From positions 1-64,000 of the forward strand of contig JAFKKV010000036.1 of the NCBI GenBank assembly GCA_017304475.1: a DNA stretch of 64,000 nt, read 5' to 3'. The number at the start of each line of letters is the position of its first letter. Position 1 is the stretch's first letter. The DNA is from Hyphomicrobiales bacterium. Lineage in GTDB: Bacteria; Pseudomonadota; Alphaproteobacteria; Rhizobiales; Phreatobacteraceae. The notes under the pieces are model-generated. The model did not search any database. It was given only the letters and a program-made list of their open reading frames with translations, and was not told the DNA's origin. This document shows positions 27,332 to 35,285 of this stretch, piece by piece. The position numbers and the translations under genes are program-made.

Positions 27332-28054
27332 ATGAAACTGACAGATTTCAAGGCACTCACATTCGATTGCTACGGCACGCTGATCGATTGGGAATCGGGC
27401 ATGTTCGAAGGACTGCGCCCGCTCACCAGCCGCGTCGGAACGCCGCTTTCGCGCAATGCCGTTCTCGAGGCCCATGCGCGTCATGAATCGTCCCAGCAGC
27501 TGCAGACGCCGACCAAAAGCTACCGCGATCTGCTGCCGATCGTTTACAAGCGGCTGGCGGAAGAGTGGGGCGTCGCGGTCTCCTGGAACGAGTGCGTCGC
27601 TTACGGCAAATCCGTCAGGAACTGGCCGGCATTCCCGGATTCGGCCGGTGCCCTCCAGTATCTGAAGCGGCATTACAAGCTCGTCATTCTGTCGAATGTC
27701 GACAATGAGAGCTTCGCCAGCAGCAACGACAAGCTTCAGGTGGAATTCGACGCGATCTACACGGCCGAGGACGTCGGATCATACAAGCCGTCGGATCGGA
27801 ATTTCGACTATATGATCGACAAGCTTGCCCAGCTTGGAATCCAGAAGCACGAGATCCTGCATACGGCCGAGAGCATGTTCCACGATCATGCGCCCGCCAA
27901 CCGGCATGGCCTTTCCTCCTGCTGGATCTTCCGGCGCTACGACCAGGAGGGTTTCGGCGCCACCATGAATCCGGGCGACATGCCGAAATACGACTTCCGC
28001 TTCAACAGCATGGCGGACCTGGCCAGGGCCCATCAAGACGCTCTGCGCGGCTGA
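27332..28054 (+). CDS. HAD-superfamily hydrolase, 2-haloacid dehalogenase type II-like
   Basis: This 240-residue protein has motif I FDCYGTLIDWE with the nucleophilic aspartate, motif II LSNVDN, motif III lysine in DVGSYKPS, and motif IV-like AESMFHDHAPANRHGL. The YGTLIDWE signature is shared by type II haloacid dehalogenases and related phosphatases. Several substrate-pocket residues cannot be compared by eye, so phosphatase activity is equally possible. The start at 27332 is the first ATG that gives the HAD N-terminus; the frame is open upstream to 27062 but reads as non-protein. It is followed 21 bp later by an Lrp regulator. Confidence 0.8.
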   Translation: MKLTDFKALTFDCYGTLIDWESGMFEGLRPLTSRVGTPLSRNAVLEAHARHESSQQLQTPTKSYRDLLPIVYKRLAEEWGVAVSWNECVAYGKSVRNWPAFPDSAGALQYLKRHYKLVILSNVDNESFASSNDKLQVEFDAIYTAEDVGSYKPSDRNFDYMIDKLAQLGIQKHEILHTAESMFHDHAPANRHGLSSCWIFRRYDQEGFGATMNPGDMPKYDFRFNSMADLARAHQDALRG

Positions 28055-28075
28055 TCGAGAAGAGGTTGCACGAGG

Positions 28076-28567
28076 ATGGCGGGCAATCCGAAGCTTGATC
28101 GAATTGACATCAGCATTCTCGCGCAGCTTCAGCAGAATGGCCGGCTGACGAATGTCGACCTGGCCCAGGCAGTGGGTTTGTCGGCGAGCCCCTGCCTGGC
28201 GCGCCTCCGCCGCATGGAGGAAGCAGGTCTCATCATCAGCTATAACGCGCGAGTCCATCTCGCCAAGCTCGTCGAGCACATCACGGTCTTTACCGAAGTC
28301 ACCCTGAACGATCATCGCCGCGAGGATTTCATCCGGTTCGAAACCGAGATCCGCCGCTGCGAGGCCCTGGAAGAGTGCCACCTCGTGAGCGGCGGTTATG
28401 ATTATCTGCTGAAATTCGTCATCGGAAACGTCGCGAAATACCAGGAGCTGATGGAAGCGATCCTGGAACGCAATATCGGCGTTGAAAAATACTTCAGCTA
28501 CATCGTCATCAAAACGATCATCGATCGCGGCAGCGTTCCGATCAAATCGCTCGTCGCCGCCAGCTAG
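28076..28567 (+). CDS. Lrp/AsnC-family transcriptional regulator
   Basis: This 163-residue protein starts LDRIDISILAQLQQNGRLTNVDLAQAVGLSASPCLARLRRMEEAGLI, the classical AsnC-type HTH. A RAM effector domain follows (EECHLVSGGYDYLLKFVIGN, MEAILERNIGVEKYFSYIVIK). Lrp proteins form octamers and respond to amino acids. Its position among transport, amidohydrolase and GABA-catabolic genes suggests it senses an amino-acid-like intermediate and controls this cluster. Confidence 0.9.
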   Translation: MAGNPKLDRIDISILAQLQQNGRLTNVDLAQAVGLSASPCLARLRRMEEAGLIISYNARVHLAKLVEHITVFTEVTLNDHRREDFIRFETEIRRCEALEECHLVSGGYDYLLKFVIGNVAKYQELMEAILERNIGVEKYFSYIVIKTIIDRGSVPIKSLVAAS

Positions 28568-28645
28568 GCCGGAGCCAGGCTGGCGGGGCAAGCGGACGGG
28601 GCAGGGGGCGGCGAACCACCGGCCCGCCCCGGGGAAGGACCCCTC

Positions 28646-30055
28646 ATGAACGCCATATCCACCGTCCTCGCCCGGTTGCCACCGGACATCGTGATGCGCG
28701 ACCAGGACATTATCGGGGCCTGCACAACCGACTTCCGGCGTCAGTATGTGGGGCGGACCGAGGCGCTGCTGCGGCCCAGAAATACCCGCGATGTCCAGGA
28801 TATCATCCGGACCTGCGCGGAGTTGCAGGTGCCCCTGGTCCCCCAGGCGGGCAACACGAGCTACTGCGCGGCCGCCACCCCTGCCGACAACGGCAATGAG
28901 CTCGTCATCAGCCTGGAGCGGATGAACAGGGTGCGCGAGGTCGATGTCGCCAATCTCTCGATCTGCGCCGATGCGGGCATCGTGCTCAGCAGCCTGCAAG
29001 AGGCGGCGTCCGAGGCCGGATTGCTGCTGCCGCTGGCATTGGGCTCGCAGCAGTCCTGCCGCATCGGCGGAAACCTGTCGACCAATGCCGGGGGAATTTC
29101 AGTGCTTCGCTACGGAATGGCGCGGGACCTCGTGCTGGGCCTCGAGGTCGTGCTCCCGGATGGCAGTCTCTTTTGCGAGCTCAGTCCGCTTCGGAAGAAC
29201 AATGCCGGCTACGACGTCAAGCAGCTCTTCATCGGCGCCGAGGGCACGCTCGGGGTCATTACGGCGGTGTCGCTCAAGCTGGCGCGCAAGCCGCGGCAGA
29301 CGGTCACCGCATTCCTCGCGATCGCAGCGATCGGAGATCTCGCGACGATCCTGGACCTTGCGCAGGTCCAGACCGGCGAGGCGATCACGTCCTTCGAGTA
29401 TATTTCGGACACATCGCTGAACCTCCTTCTTCAGGCAAGGCCCGATCTCCGCCATCCCCTGCAAGCCAGGAGCGCCCACTACATTCTGCTGGAGGCGGCG
29501 ACAGCGTCGCCGGTCCTCGATATCGAGGCCGCGGCAATGGCGCTTCTGGAGCAGCTTTTCGAGCAAGGCTTGGTCCTCGACGGAACGATCGCGGCAAGCG
29601 GACAGCAAGCCGCCCAGTTCTGGCATCTTCGCGAGAGCATTCCGGAAGCCGAGGTGCATCACGGCGGCTCGGTGAAGCACGACATCGCTGTCCGGACGTC
29701 GCGCCTTGCGGCTTTCATCGAGGCGGCCGCCGCCGTGGTACGCCAGCACGCAGCCGGCGCGGTTCTTTCGGCCTATGGCCATGTCGGCGATGGCAATGTG
29801 CATTTCAACGTCGTGGCGCCCGCCGGCATCGCGCCCGAGGGTTTCAAGCAGCGGTTCGAGGCGAATGTGTCGCCGAAGATCTATCAACTCGTCGCCGAGA
29901 TGGAGGGAAGCTTCAGCGCGGAATACGGCATCGGCCGGACGAAGCGGGAGCTTCTGATGCGCCATGGCGCGCCAGGCAAGGTGGGCCTGATGCGAATCCT
30001 GAAGGCGGCAATCGATCCCGGGGGGATCATGAACCCCGGCAAGGTCGTGCCCTGA
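28646..30055 (+). CDS. FAD-binding (GlcD/D-lactate/D-2-hydroxyglutarate dehydrogenase type) oxidoreductase
   Basis: This 469-residue VAO-fold flavoprotein has the FAD-binding PQAGNTSYCAA-like stretch, GGNLSTNAGGISVLRYGMARD, a KNNAGYDVKQLFIGAEGTLG segment, and a C-terminal cap with YGHVGDGNVHFN (metal-ligand histidines) and EYGIGRTKRE. This build oxidises 2-hydroxy acids to 2-keto acids and passes electrons to a quinone or electron carrier. The nearest remembered relatives are D-2-hydroxyglutarate and D-lactate dehydrogenases, but the substrate is unassigned. The start is an ATG after GGGGAAGG. It ends the rightward run and converges with gabT. Confidence 0.87.
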   Translation: MNAISTVLARLPPDIVMRDQDIIGACTTDFRRQYVGRTEALLRPRNTRDVQDIIRTCAELQVPLVPQAGNTSYCAAATPADNGNELVISLERMNRVREVDVANLSICADAGIVLSSLQEAASEAGLLLPLALGSQQSCRIGGNLSTNAGGISVLRYGMARDLVLGLEVVLPDGSLFCELSPLRKNNAGYDVKQLFIGAEGTLGVITAVSLKLARKPRQTVTAFLAIAAIGDLATILDLAQVQTGEAITSFEYISDTSLNLLLQARPDLRHPLQARSAHYILLEAATASPVLDIEAAAMALLEQLFEQGLVLDGTIAASGQQAAQFWHLRESIPEAEVHHGGSVKHDIAVRTSRLAAFIEAAAAVVRQHAAGAVLSAYGHVGDGNVHFNVVAPAGIAPEGFKQRFEANVSPKIYQLVAEMEGSFSAEYGIGRTKRELLMRHGAPGKVGLMRILKAAIDPGGIMNPGKVVP

Positions 30056-30131
30056 TATGGCCCGGAGCTTGAGCAAAGGGCGCCGGTCGCGACGTCCTCA
30101 CCCTTAGGGCCGCGCTTTGCTCGGGCCGTCG

Positions 30132-30156
30132 TCCCGGCCGCGACGTGCGGCCGGGA
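30132..30156. terminator. Hairpin between convergent genes (possible bidirectional terminator or REP)
   Basis: A perfect 10-bp stem, TCCCGGCCGC paired with GCGGCCGGGA, closes a GACGT loop in the 113 bp between the FAD dehydrogenase and gabT stops. No T-run follows on either strand, so it may act as a REP-type element or a Rho-assisted terminator rather than a classical intrinsic one. Confidence 0.5.
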
Positions 30157-30168
30157 TGATGAGCCGGC

Positions 30169-31473
30169 TCACGCGGCGGCCGAAACGCGATCGGCATCCA
30201 AGGCATCGGCCAGGATCCGCATCGCCTCGTCCAGGTCGGCGTCCGACAGCACGATGGGGGCGAGGAAGCGGACGATATTGCGGTGAACGCCGCATTTGAT
30301 CACCAGCATTCCACGATCGCGTGCGCGCTCCATGACCTGATGGGCGCGATCGGCGTCAGGCGTCCTGGAGCCGTCGGTCGAGACGAATTCAAGGGCTCGC
30401 ATGAAACCGATGCCGCGCACGACCCCGATATCCTCGTGCCTAGCCTGAAGCGCTTCGAGCGAGGCCGAGAGTTTCGTGCCGAGTGCCGCGGCACGCTCGA
30501 CCAGTCCGTCCTGCTGGAACGCATCCAGGACGGCAAGGGCCGCCGCGCATGCGATGGCATTGCCGCCATAGGTGCCGCCGAGGCCGCCGGGAGCCGGAGC
30601 GTCCATGATCTCGGCTTTGCCGACCACCGCGGAGATCGGGAAGCCGCCGGCAAGGCTCTTGGCGACCGTGACGAGGTCCGGCTGGATGCCCGAATGCTCA
30701 AAGCCGAACATCTTGCCGGTTCGGCCGAAGCCGGTCTGGATTTCATCGACGACCAGGACGATGCCGTGCCGGCGGGTGATCTCGCGCAGCGCGCGCATGA
30801 ATTCGACAGGCGCCTGCAGGAAGCCGCCGTCTCCCTGAACCGGCTCGATGATGATCGCCGCCACGCGGTCCGGCGCGATCTCGGTTGCAAAGACCTCTTC
30901 GAGCGCGGCGATGGCGTTTTCAGACGACACGCCGCGATAGCTGTCCGGATAGGGCGCATGGAAGACCTCGCCCGCGAACGGGCCGAAGTTCTGCTTGTAA
31001 GGGGCGGCGAAGCCGGTCAGCGTCACGCCCAGAAGGGTGCGGCCGTGGAAGCCTCCGCGGAAGGAAATGATGCCGGGCCGGTTGGTATGGCCACGCGCGA
31101 TCTTGACGGCGTTCTCCACCGCCTCGGCCCCCGTTGTCAGGAGGATGCTCTTGTAGCTTTCGCCCTTGCCGATCAGCGTATTCAGCCGCTCCGCCAGGGC
31201 GATGTAGGGCTCGTAGGCCGCCACCTGGAAGGCCGTGTGCGTGATCTTGCCGAGCTGTGCCTGGACCGCCGCGACGACACGCGGATGATTGTGGCCGACA
31301 TTCAGCACGCCGATGCCTCCCACGAAATCGAGATAGCACCGGCCGGCCGTGTCCCATATCCGGGCACCTTCGGCGCGTTCGACGACAATGGGATGGGCGG
31401 TCAGAACGCCGCGGGGCACGTTCGCGGTGCGGGCGGCGAGCAGGTCTTCAGGCGTGCGCCTTGAGCCGGACAT
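30169..31473 (-). CDS. gabT: 4-aminobutyrate aminotransferase
   Basis: This 434-residue class-III PLP aminotransferase has GGIGVLNVGHNHPRVV, TTGAEAVENAVKIARG, the PLP-stacking FRGGFHGRT, VDEIQTGFGRTG with the cofactor aspartate, and the Schiff-base lysine in TVAKSLAGGFP. The match to GabT is strong. It moves the amino group of GABA to 2-oxoglutarate and gives succinate semialdehyde. gabD lies 1.75 kb away in the opposite orientation, so the pathway to succinate is complete. The DadA-like gene is 36 bp upstream in the same direction. Confidence 0.9.
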   Translation of the reverse strand: MSGSRRTPEDLLAARTANVPRGVLTAHPIVVERAEGARIWDTAGRCYLDFVGGIGVLNVGHNHPRVVAAVQAQLGKITHTAFQVAAYEPYIALAERLNTLIGKGESYKSILLTTGAEAVENAVKIARGHTNRPGIISFRGGFHGRTLLGVTLTGFAAPYKQNFGPFAGEVFHAPYPDSYRGVSSENAIAALEEVFATEIAPDRVAAIIIEPVQGDGGFLQAPVEFMRALREITRRHGIVLVVDEIQTGFGRTGKMFGFEHSGIQPDLVTVAKSLAGGFPISAVVGKAEIMDAPAPGGLGGTYGGNAIACAAALAVLDAFQQDGLVERAAALGTKLSASLEALQARHEDIGVVRGIGFMRALEFVSTDGSRTPDADRAHQVMERARDRGMLVIKCGVHRNIVRFLAPIVLSDADLDEAMRILADALDADRVSAAA

Positions 31474-31509
31474 GGCATTTTCCTTTGTTGGGTCTTTGCG
31501 GCGGAAAAG

Positions 31510-32688
31510 TCACTGAAATGCTGCGAGGCAGCCGACCGTGGGCGTTCCTGCCGCGGCATCGATGACGCATGGCCGTCCAGGCGAGACGCTCGCCGCCGTG
31601 AGCCCCAGAGCGGCGATGTCCTGCGGGATCGATCGGCCGGCGGCGAAGCTCGCCGCCAATCGCGCAGCGGCGGCGGCGGCCATCACGCCGTTGCCGCCTT
31701 GTCCGGCGAGCCAGATGAATGTCGGTTGCTCCGGGTCTGGCCCGATGACGGGTTCGTGGTCCGGCGCGAATGTTCGCAGGCCTCCCCATTTATGCGTGAC
31801 CGCGCGGACATCCATGGTCGTGAACCGGTGGATGCGGTCGATCGCCAGTGCCACCTCCAGCTCATCGGCCTGGGCGTCACAGGGCTCGCAGGCGGCCATG
31901 TCGACGGGCGAGACCATCACGCGGCCGGCTTCGGGTTTGAAATAGAATGTCTCGGCGACGTCGAAGGTCATCGGCCAGGACGATGGTTCGTAGCCGGCAG
32001 GCGGATTGAACAGCACCGCCGTCCTTCTGAAGGGCACGACGTTGCGAAACGACAGGCCGGCCAAGGACGACACCTCTCGGGCCCATCCGCCCGCGGCATT
32101 GATCACCACGGGAGCTTCGAAGGTTCCGCGCGGGGTTGTCGCGCGCCAGACACCGTCCGAGCGCTCCAGGGAGCGAACGGGAGCGTTGACTTCGACGCGC
32201 CCGCCGCGGGCCTGGAGGCCCCTGATGTAGCCGGACAGGAGGGCGTTTGTGTCGATGTCCTTGCAATCCGGCTCGTACAGGGCCGTTTCGAACTGGTCGG
32301 GCCTGAGCACCGGGCAATGGGCGAGCGCCTCCCGTGCCGGCATCACTTCGAAGAATGCGCCCCTGCGGGCCAGTGCGTCAGCCTGCCGCGTCAGTGCGGC
32401 ATGTTCGCCCTCGCGCGCCAGGAACAGCGCCCCGCGAGGACTGAGCAGGGGTGTCTGCGAAAACCCCTCCGGAGGCGCTGCGAGGAACCGGCGGGACGCC
32501 GTGACGAGCCGGCTCCAGAGCACAGGGCCGTAGTTCTCCGAAATGATCGCGGCGGAGCGGCCGGTGGCGTGATATCCGGCGACCGCCTCCGCCTCGAGCA
32601 CGACAACTTTTCCATGCGTGCTCAGCTCGTACGAGACGGACGCCCCGGCTATGCCCGCACCGATGACGATGACGTCTGCCGTTTCCAT
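31510..32688 (-). CDS. FAD-dependent oxidoreductase, DadA/D-amino-acid-oxidase type
   Basis: This 392-residue flavoprotein has the Rossmann start METADVIVIGAGIAGASVSYEL, a GYHATGRSAA segment near the flavin, the NAAGGWAREV motif, and the C-terminal KWGGLRTFAPDHEPVIGPD and WLAGQGGNGVMAAAA that close the FAD site. This fold oxidises D-amino acids, sarcosine or other amines. A dehydrogenase releasing a GABA-like amine is possible, but the substrate is not readable. I placed the start at 32688, where the dinucleotide-binding motif begins; the upstream frame is only a shadow of csaA. It probably forms an operon with gabT and perhaps csaA. Confidence 0.82.
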   Translation of the reverse strand: METADVIVIGAGIAGASVSYELSTHGKVVVLEAEAVAGYHATGRSAAIISENYGPVLWSRLVTASRRFLAAPPEGFSQTPLLSPRGALFLAREGEHAALTRQADALARRGAFFEVMPAREALAHCPVLRPDQFETALYEPDCKDIDTNALLSGYIRGLQARGGRVEVNAPVRSLERSDGVWRATTPRGTFEAPVVINAAGGWAREVSSLAGLSFRNVVPFRRTAVLFNPPAGYEPSSWPMTFDVAETFYFKPEAGRVMVSPVDMAACEPCDAQADELEVALAIDRIHRFTTMDVRAVTHKWGGLRTFAPDHEPVIGPDPEQPTFIWLAGQGGNGVMAAAAAARLAASFAAGRSIPQDIAALGLTAASVSPGRPCVIDAAAGTPTVGCLAAFQ

Positions 32689-32723
32689 TGCCCCAGTCCT
32701 TTCAGGAGGATGCGGGATTTCGG

Positions 32724-33062
32724 TCAGAACACCTGCGCGCCGACCCCGATCTCGTTGGCCGGTGCGAGCAGCTTGACCTCTCCGGCACCGTTGCGGGCGC
32801 CGAGAATGAGGATCTCCGACTGGAAACCGGCAATGTTCCGCGCCGGCATGTTCACGACGCAGGCGACGAGCTTTCCGATCAGCTCGTCGCGGGAGTAGCT
32901 GGTGACCTGCGCGCTCGACCATTTTCGACCAAGCTCGCCGAAATCGACTTCGATCTTGTAGGATGGATTGCGTGCGCGTTCGAATGGTTCGGCAGCAATG
33001 ATCCGACCAACTCTGATGTCGATTTTGGAAAAATCCTCATAGGCGATTTGACTGTACTGCAT
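32724..33062 (-). CDS. csaA: CsaA, EMAP-II-type tRNA-binding domain protein
   Basis: This 112-residue single-domain protein has YEDFSKIDIRVGRIIAAEPF, KIEVDFGELGRKWSSAQV and VNMPARNIAGFQSEILILGA, a close match to CsaA (OB fold shared with the C-terminal domain of Met-tRNA synthetase). CsaA is described as a chaperone and dimeric tRNA-binding protein. It opens the leftward set csaA-DadA-gabT. A possible promoter for it reads ATTACC, 16 bp, TATAAA on the minus strand near 33089-33116. This AT-rich strip stands out against the GC-rich surroundings. Confidence 0.88.
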   Translation of the reverse strand: MQYSQIAYEDFSKIDIRVGRIIAAEPFERARNPSYKIEVDFGELGRKWSSAQVTSYSRDELIGKLVACVVNMPARNIAGFQSEILILGARNGAGEVKLLAPANEIGVGAQVF

Positions 33063-33226
33063 TCGACGGTCTCGCTTTGTATGTTTATTTTATATCACGG
33101 GTCGGTCAGTGGTAATTGACAGAGGATAGGGCCAATTTTGGTGGTTGTTGTCGAGGTTGAGCATGGTTTCAGCAGATCCTGCTGAACACCCTGATCCATG
33201 ATCGCCCGAGACAACGGAGCCCCCTC

Positions 33227-34684
33227 ATGACGATCGCCCAGCAGCTGAACGACCCATCGCTTTTCGCCGAACTCAACTATGTCGGCGGCGAATGGGTGGG
33301 AGCCGAGGGCGGCGCTACATTTGCGGTCGACAATCCGGCGACCGAGGCGGTCATCGGATCCGTGCCGGACTGTGGAGCCGCCGAAACCGATGCCGCCATT
33401 CGGGCGGCCGATCGTGCGTTTCAGTCCTGGCGCAAGCTTGGGGCCGGCGAACGGGGCACGCTCTTGGAGCGCTGGTTCGCTCTCATGATCGAGAGCCGGG
33501 AGGACCTCGCCCGCATCATGACGCTCGAGCAGGGCAAGCCGCTCGTCGAAGCGCGCGGCGAGATCACCTACGGCGCATCCTTCGTCAAATGGTTCGCCGA
33601 AGAGGCGCGCCGTGTCTACGGCGAGACCATTCCGGCGGCCGCGCCCGATGGGCGCATCATCGTCCAGAAGCATCCGATCGGCGTCGTCGGCGCCATCACG
33701 CCGTGGAACTTCCCGAACGCCATGATCACCCGCAAGGCCGCTCCGGCGCTCGCGGCCGGCTGCACGATCGTGATCAAGCCGGCGGAGGCCACGCCCTATT
33801 CGGCGCTGGCGCTGGCGGTGCTTGCCGAGCGGGCCGGAATTCCCAAGGGCGTCATCAATGTCCTGACCGGCCGGCCGGCCGAGATCGGCGAGGCGCTCAC
33901 CCGCAGTCCCGTGGTGCGCAAGGTCACCTTCACGGGATCGACCCGGGTCGGCAAGATCCTTTTCGCCCAGTCCGCCGCCACGGTGAAACGTGTCGGCCTT
34001 GAACTGGGAGGCAATGCCCCATTCCTGATCTTCGATGATGCCGATCTCGACGCGGCCGTTGCCGGCGTGATGGCGAGCAAGTTCAGGAACGGCGGCCAGA
34101 CCTGCGTCTGTGCCAATCGCATCCTGGTGCAGGAGGGCATCTATGATGCTTTCGCCGAGCGGCTCCGCATCGCGGTTTCCAGGCTTGTTCTCGGAGACGG
34201 GCTCGACGAGGCAACGACCATCGGCCCGATGATCAATCGGGCCGCCATCGACAAGATCCAGCAGCATGTCGATGACGCCTGTTCCAAGGGAGCCTCCGTC
34301 ATCCTCGGCGGCAAGCCGCGTTCAGGGCTCTTCTACGTGCCGACCATCCTGACCGACGCGACGGCCGAGATGAGGATCGCGCGGGAAGAGACATTCGGCC
34401 CGGTCGCGCCGCTTTTCCGCTTCAGCCGGGAGGACGAGGCGATAGCCATGTCGAACGACACACCCTTCGGACTGGCCTCCTACCTCTATACCCGCGATAT
34501 CTCGCGGGCGTTCAGGGTCGCGGACGCGCTGGAGTTCGGCATGGTCGGCATCAATTCGGGGTCGGTTTCAACGACGACCGCGCCCTTTGGCGGCATCAAG
34601 GAATCGGGCCTCGGCCGTGAAGGCTCCCACCATGGCATCGACGAATTTCTCGAAATGAAGACACTGCATCTCGGCGGGATCTAG
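33227..34684 (+). CDS. gabD: NAD(P)-dependent succinate-semialdehyde dehydrogenase
   Basis: This 485-residue aldehyde dehydrogenase has the family motifs ITPWNFPNAMITRK, FTGSTRVGK, LELGGNAPFLIFDDADLD with the catalytic Glu, and NGGQTCVCANR with the catalytic Cys plus a second Cys two residues on. The closing NTGLASY-like and GGIKESGLGREGSHHGIDEF segments fit GabD. It oxidises succinate semialdehyde to succinate, completing the GABA shunt with gabT. It is divergent from csaA across a 164-bp intergenic region. Confidence 0.92.
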   Translation: MTIAQQLNDPSLFAELNYVGGEWVGAEGGATFAVDNPATEAVIGSVPDCGAAETDAAIRAADRAFQSWRKLGAGERGTLLERWFALMIESREDLARIMTLEQGKPLVEARGEITYGASFVKWFAEEARRVYGETIPAAAPDGRIIVQKHPIGVVGAITPWNFPNAMITRKAAPALAAGCTIVIKPAEATPYSALALAVLAERAGIPKGVINVLTGRPAEIGEALTRSPVVRKVTFTGSTRVGKILFAQSAATVKRVGLELGGNAPFLIFDDADLDAAVAGVMASKFRNGGQTCVCANRILVQEGIYDAFAERLRIAVSRLVLGDGLDEATTIGPMINRAAIDKIQQHVDDACSKGASVILGGKPRSGLFYVPTILTDATAEMRIAREETFGPVAPLFRFSREDEAIAMSNDTPFGLASYLYTRDISRAFRVADALEFGMVGINSGSVSTTTAPFGGIKESGLGREGSHHGIDEFLEMKTLHLGGI

Positions 34685-34984
34685 ATGGTTGATCCCGGGC
34701 TTTGATCGCGCAATCTCGATGCGGGAATCTAGGCACTCGCCTTATCAGACGAGTTGGGGGGCGATCTTCCAGATACCCATGCGGGAAGGGCTGATCAGAG
34801 GCCCATGGATCGCGCTGAAGGTCGTCCTTCGTAGAGGCGATCCCGAAGGCTGAAACGCTGGGGTGCCAAAGGCCGCGGCGAAAGATACCAGAGGCCGCGG
34901 CTCCAAAAACTCTGTTGCTTGGACAGCACTGAGCGAAGCGCGCTCAATTTGCTGCCTGCTCTCTTCGCTAAGTGCTTGAAAAAA
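34685..34984. other. Stretch without a recognisable gene
   Basis: This 300-bp interval follows the gabD stop and ends at the tRNA 3' side. A reading frame crosses it on the minus strand but includes the tRNA and has no homology I can recognise. GGCCGCGG occurs twice about 30 bp apart. T-residues immediately after the tRNA CCA (minus strand) would serve as its terminator. Bases around 34700-34800 are less GC-rich than the neighbours. Confidence 0.4.
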
Positions 34985-35061
34985 TGGCGCGCCCGAAAGG
35001 ATTCGAACCTCTGACCCCCAGATTCGTAGTCTGGTGCTCTATCCAGCTGAGCTACGGGCGC
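34985..35061 (-). tRNA. tRNA-Arg (anticodon ACG)
   Basis: On the minus strand the 77-nt sequence starts GCGCCCG and ends CGGGCGC, a 7-bp acceptor stem, followed by a G discriminator and an encoded CCA. The D arm (AGCTCAGCTGGATAGAGC), anticodon stem CCAGA/TCTGG around CTACGAA (ACG anticodon), and T arm GGTTCGAATCC are all intact. A run of six Ts follows the CCA. The A34 would be deaminated to inosine to read CGU, CGC and CGA. Confidence 0.97.
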
Positions 35062-35285
35062 GCGCCGCGTTCGGAAGCGACGAGCGCCTCGAACGGAGGC
35101 GGTCGAATAAGCTGTTTCTCCGAGGATTGCAAGAGCATGGCCGGCGGCCTGTGGATGATTTTTCAGGGGCCGCGAAAACACTGGATTTGGCGGCGGCACG
35201 GCCGCGCGGGCGTCGGGGTGGCCGGCGCGTCGCATGACGGCGATTCGCCGCCACGCGATGTTGCGTCATCGCCGCGGGCGGCGAT

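Noticed and set aside
34795..35235. Minus-strand open frame covering the tRNA
   Set aside because: It includes the whole tRNA-Arg gene and has no homology. The tRNA explains the conserved sequence.
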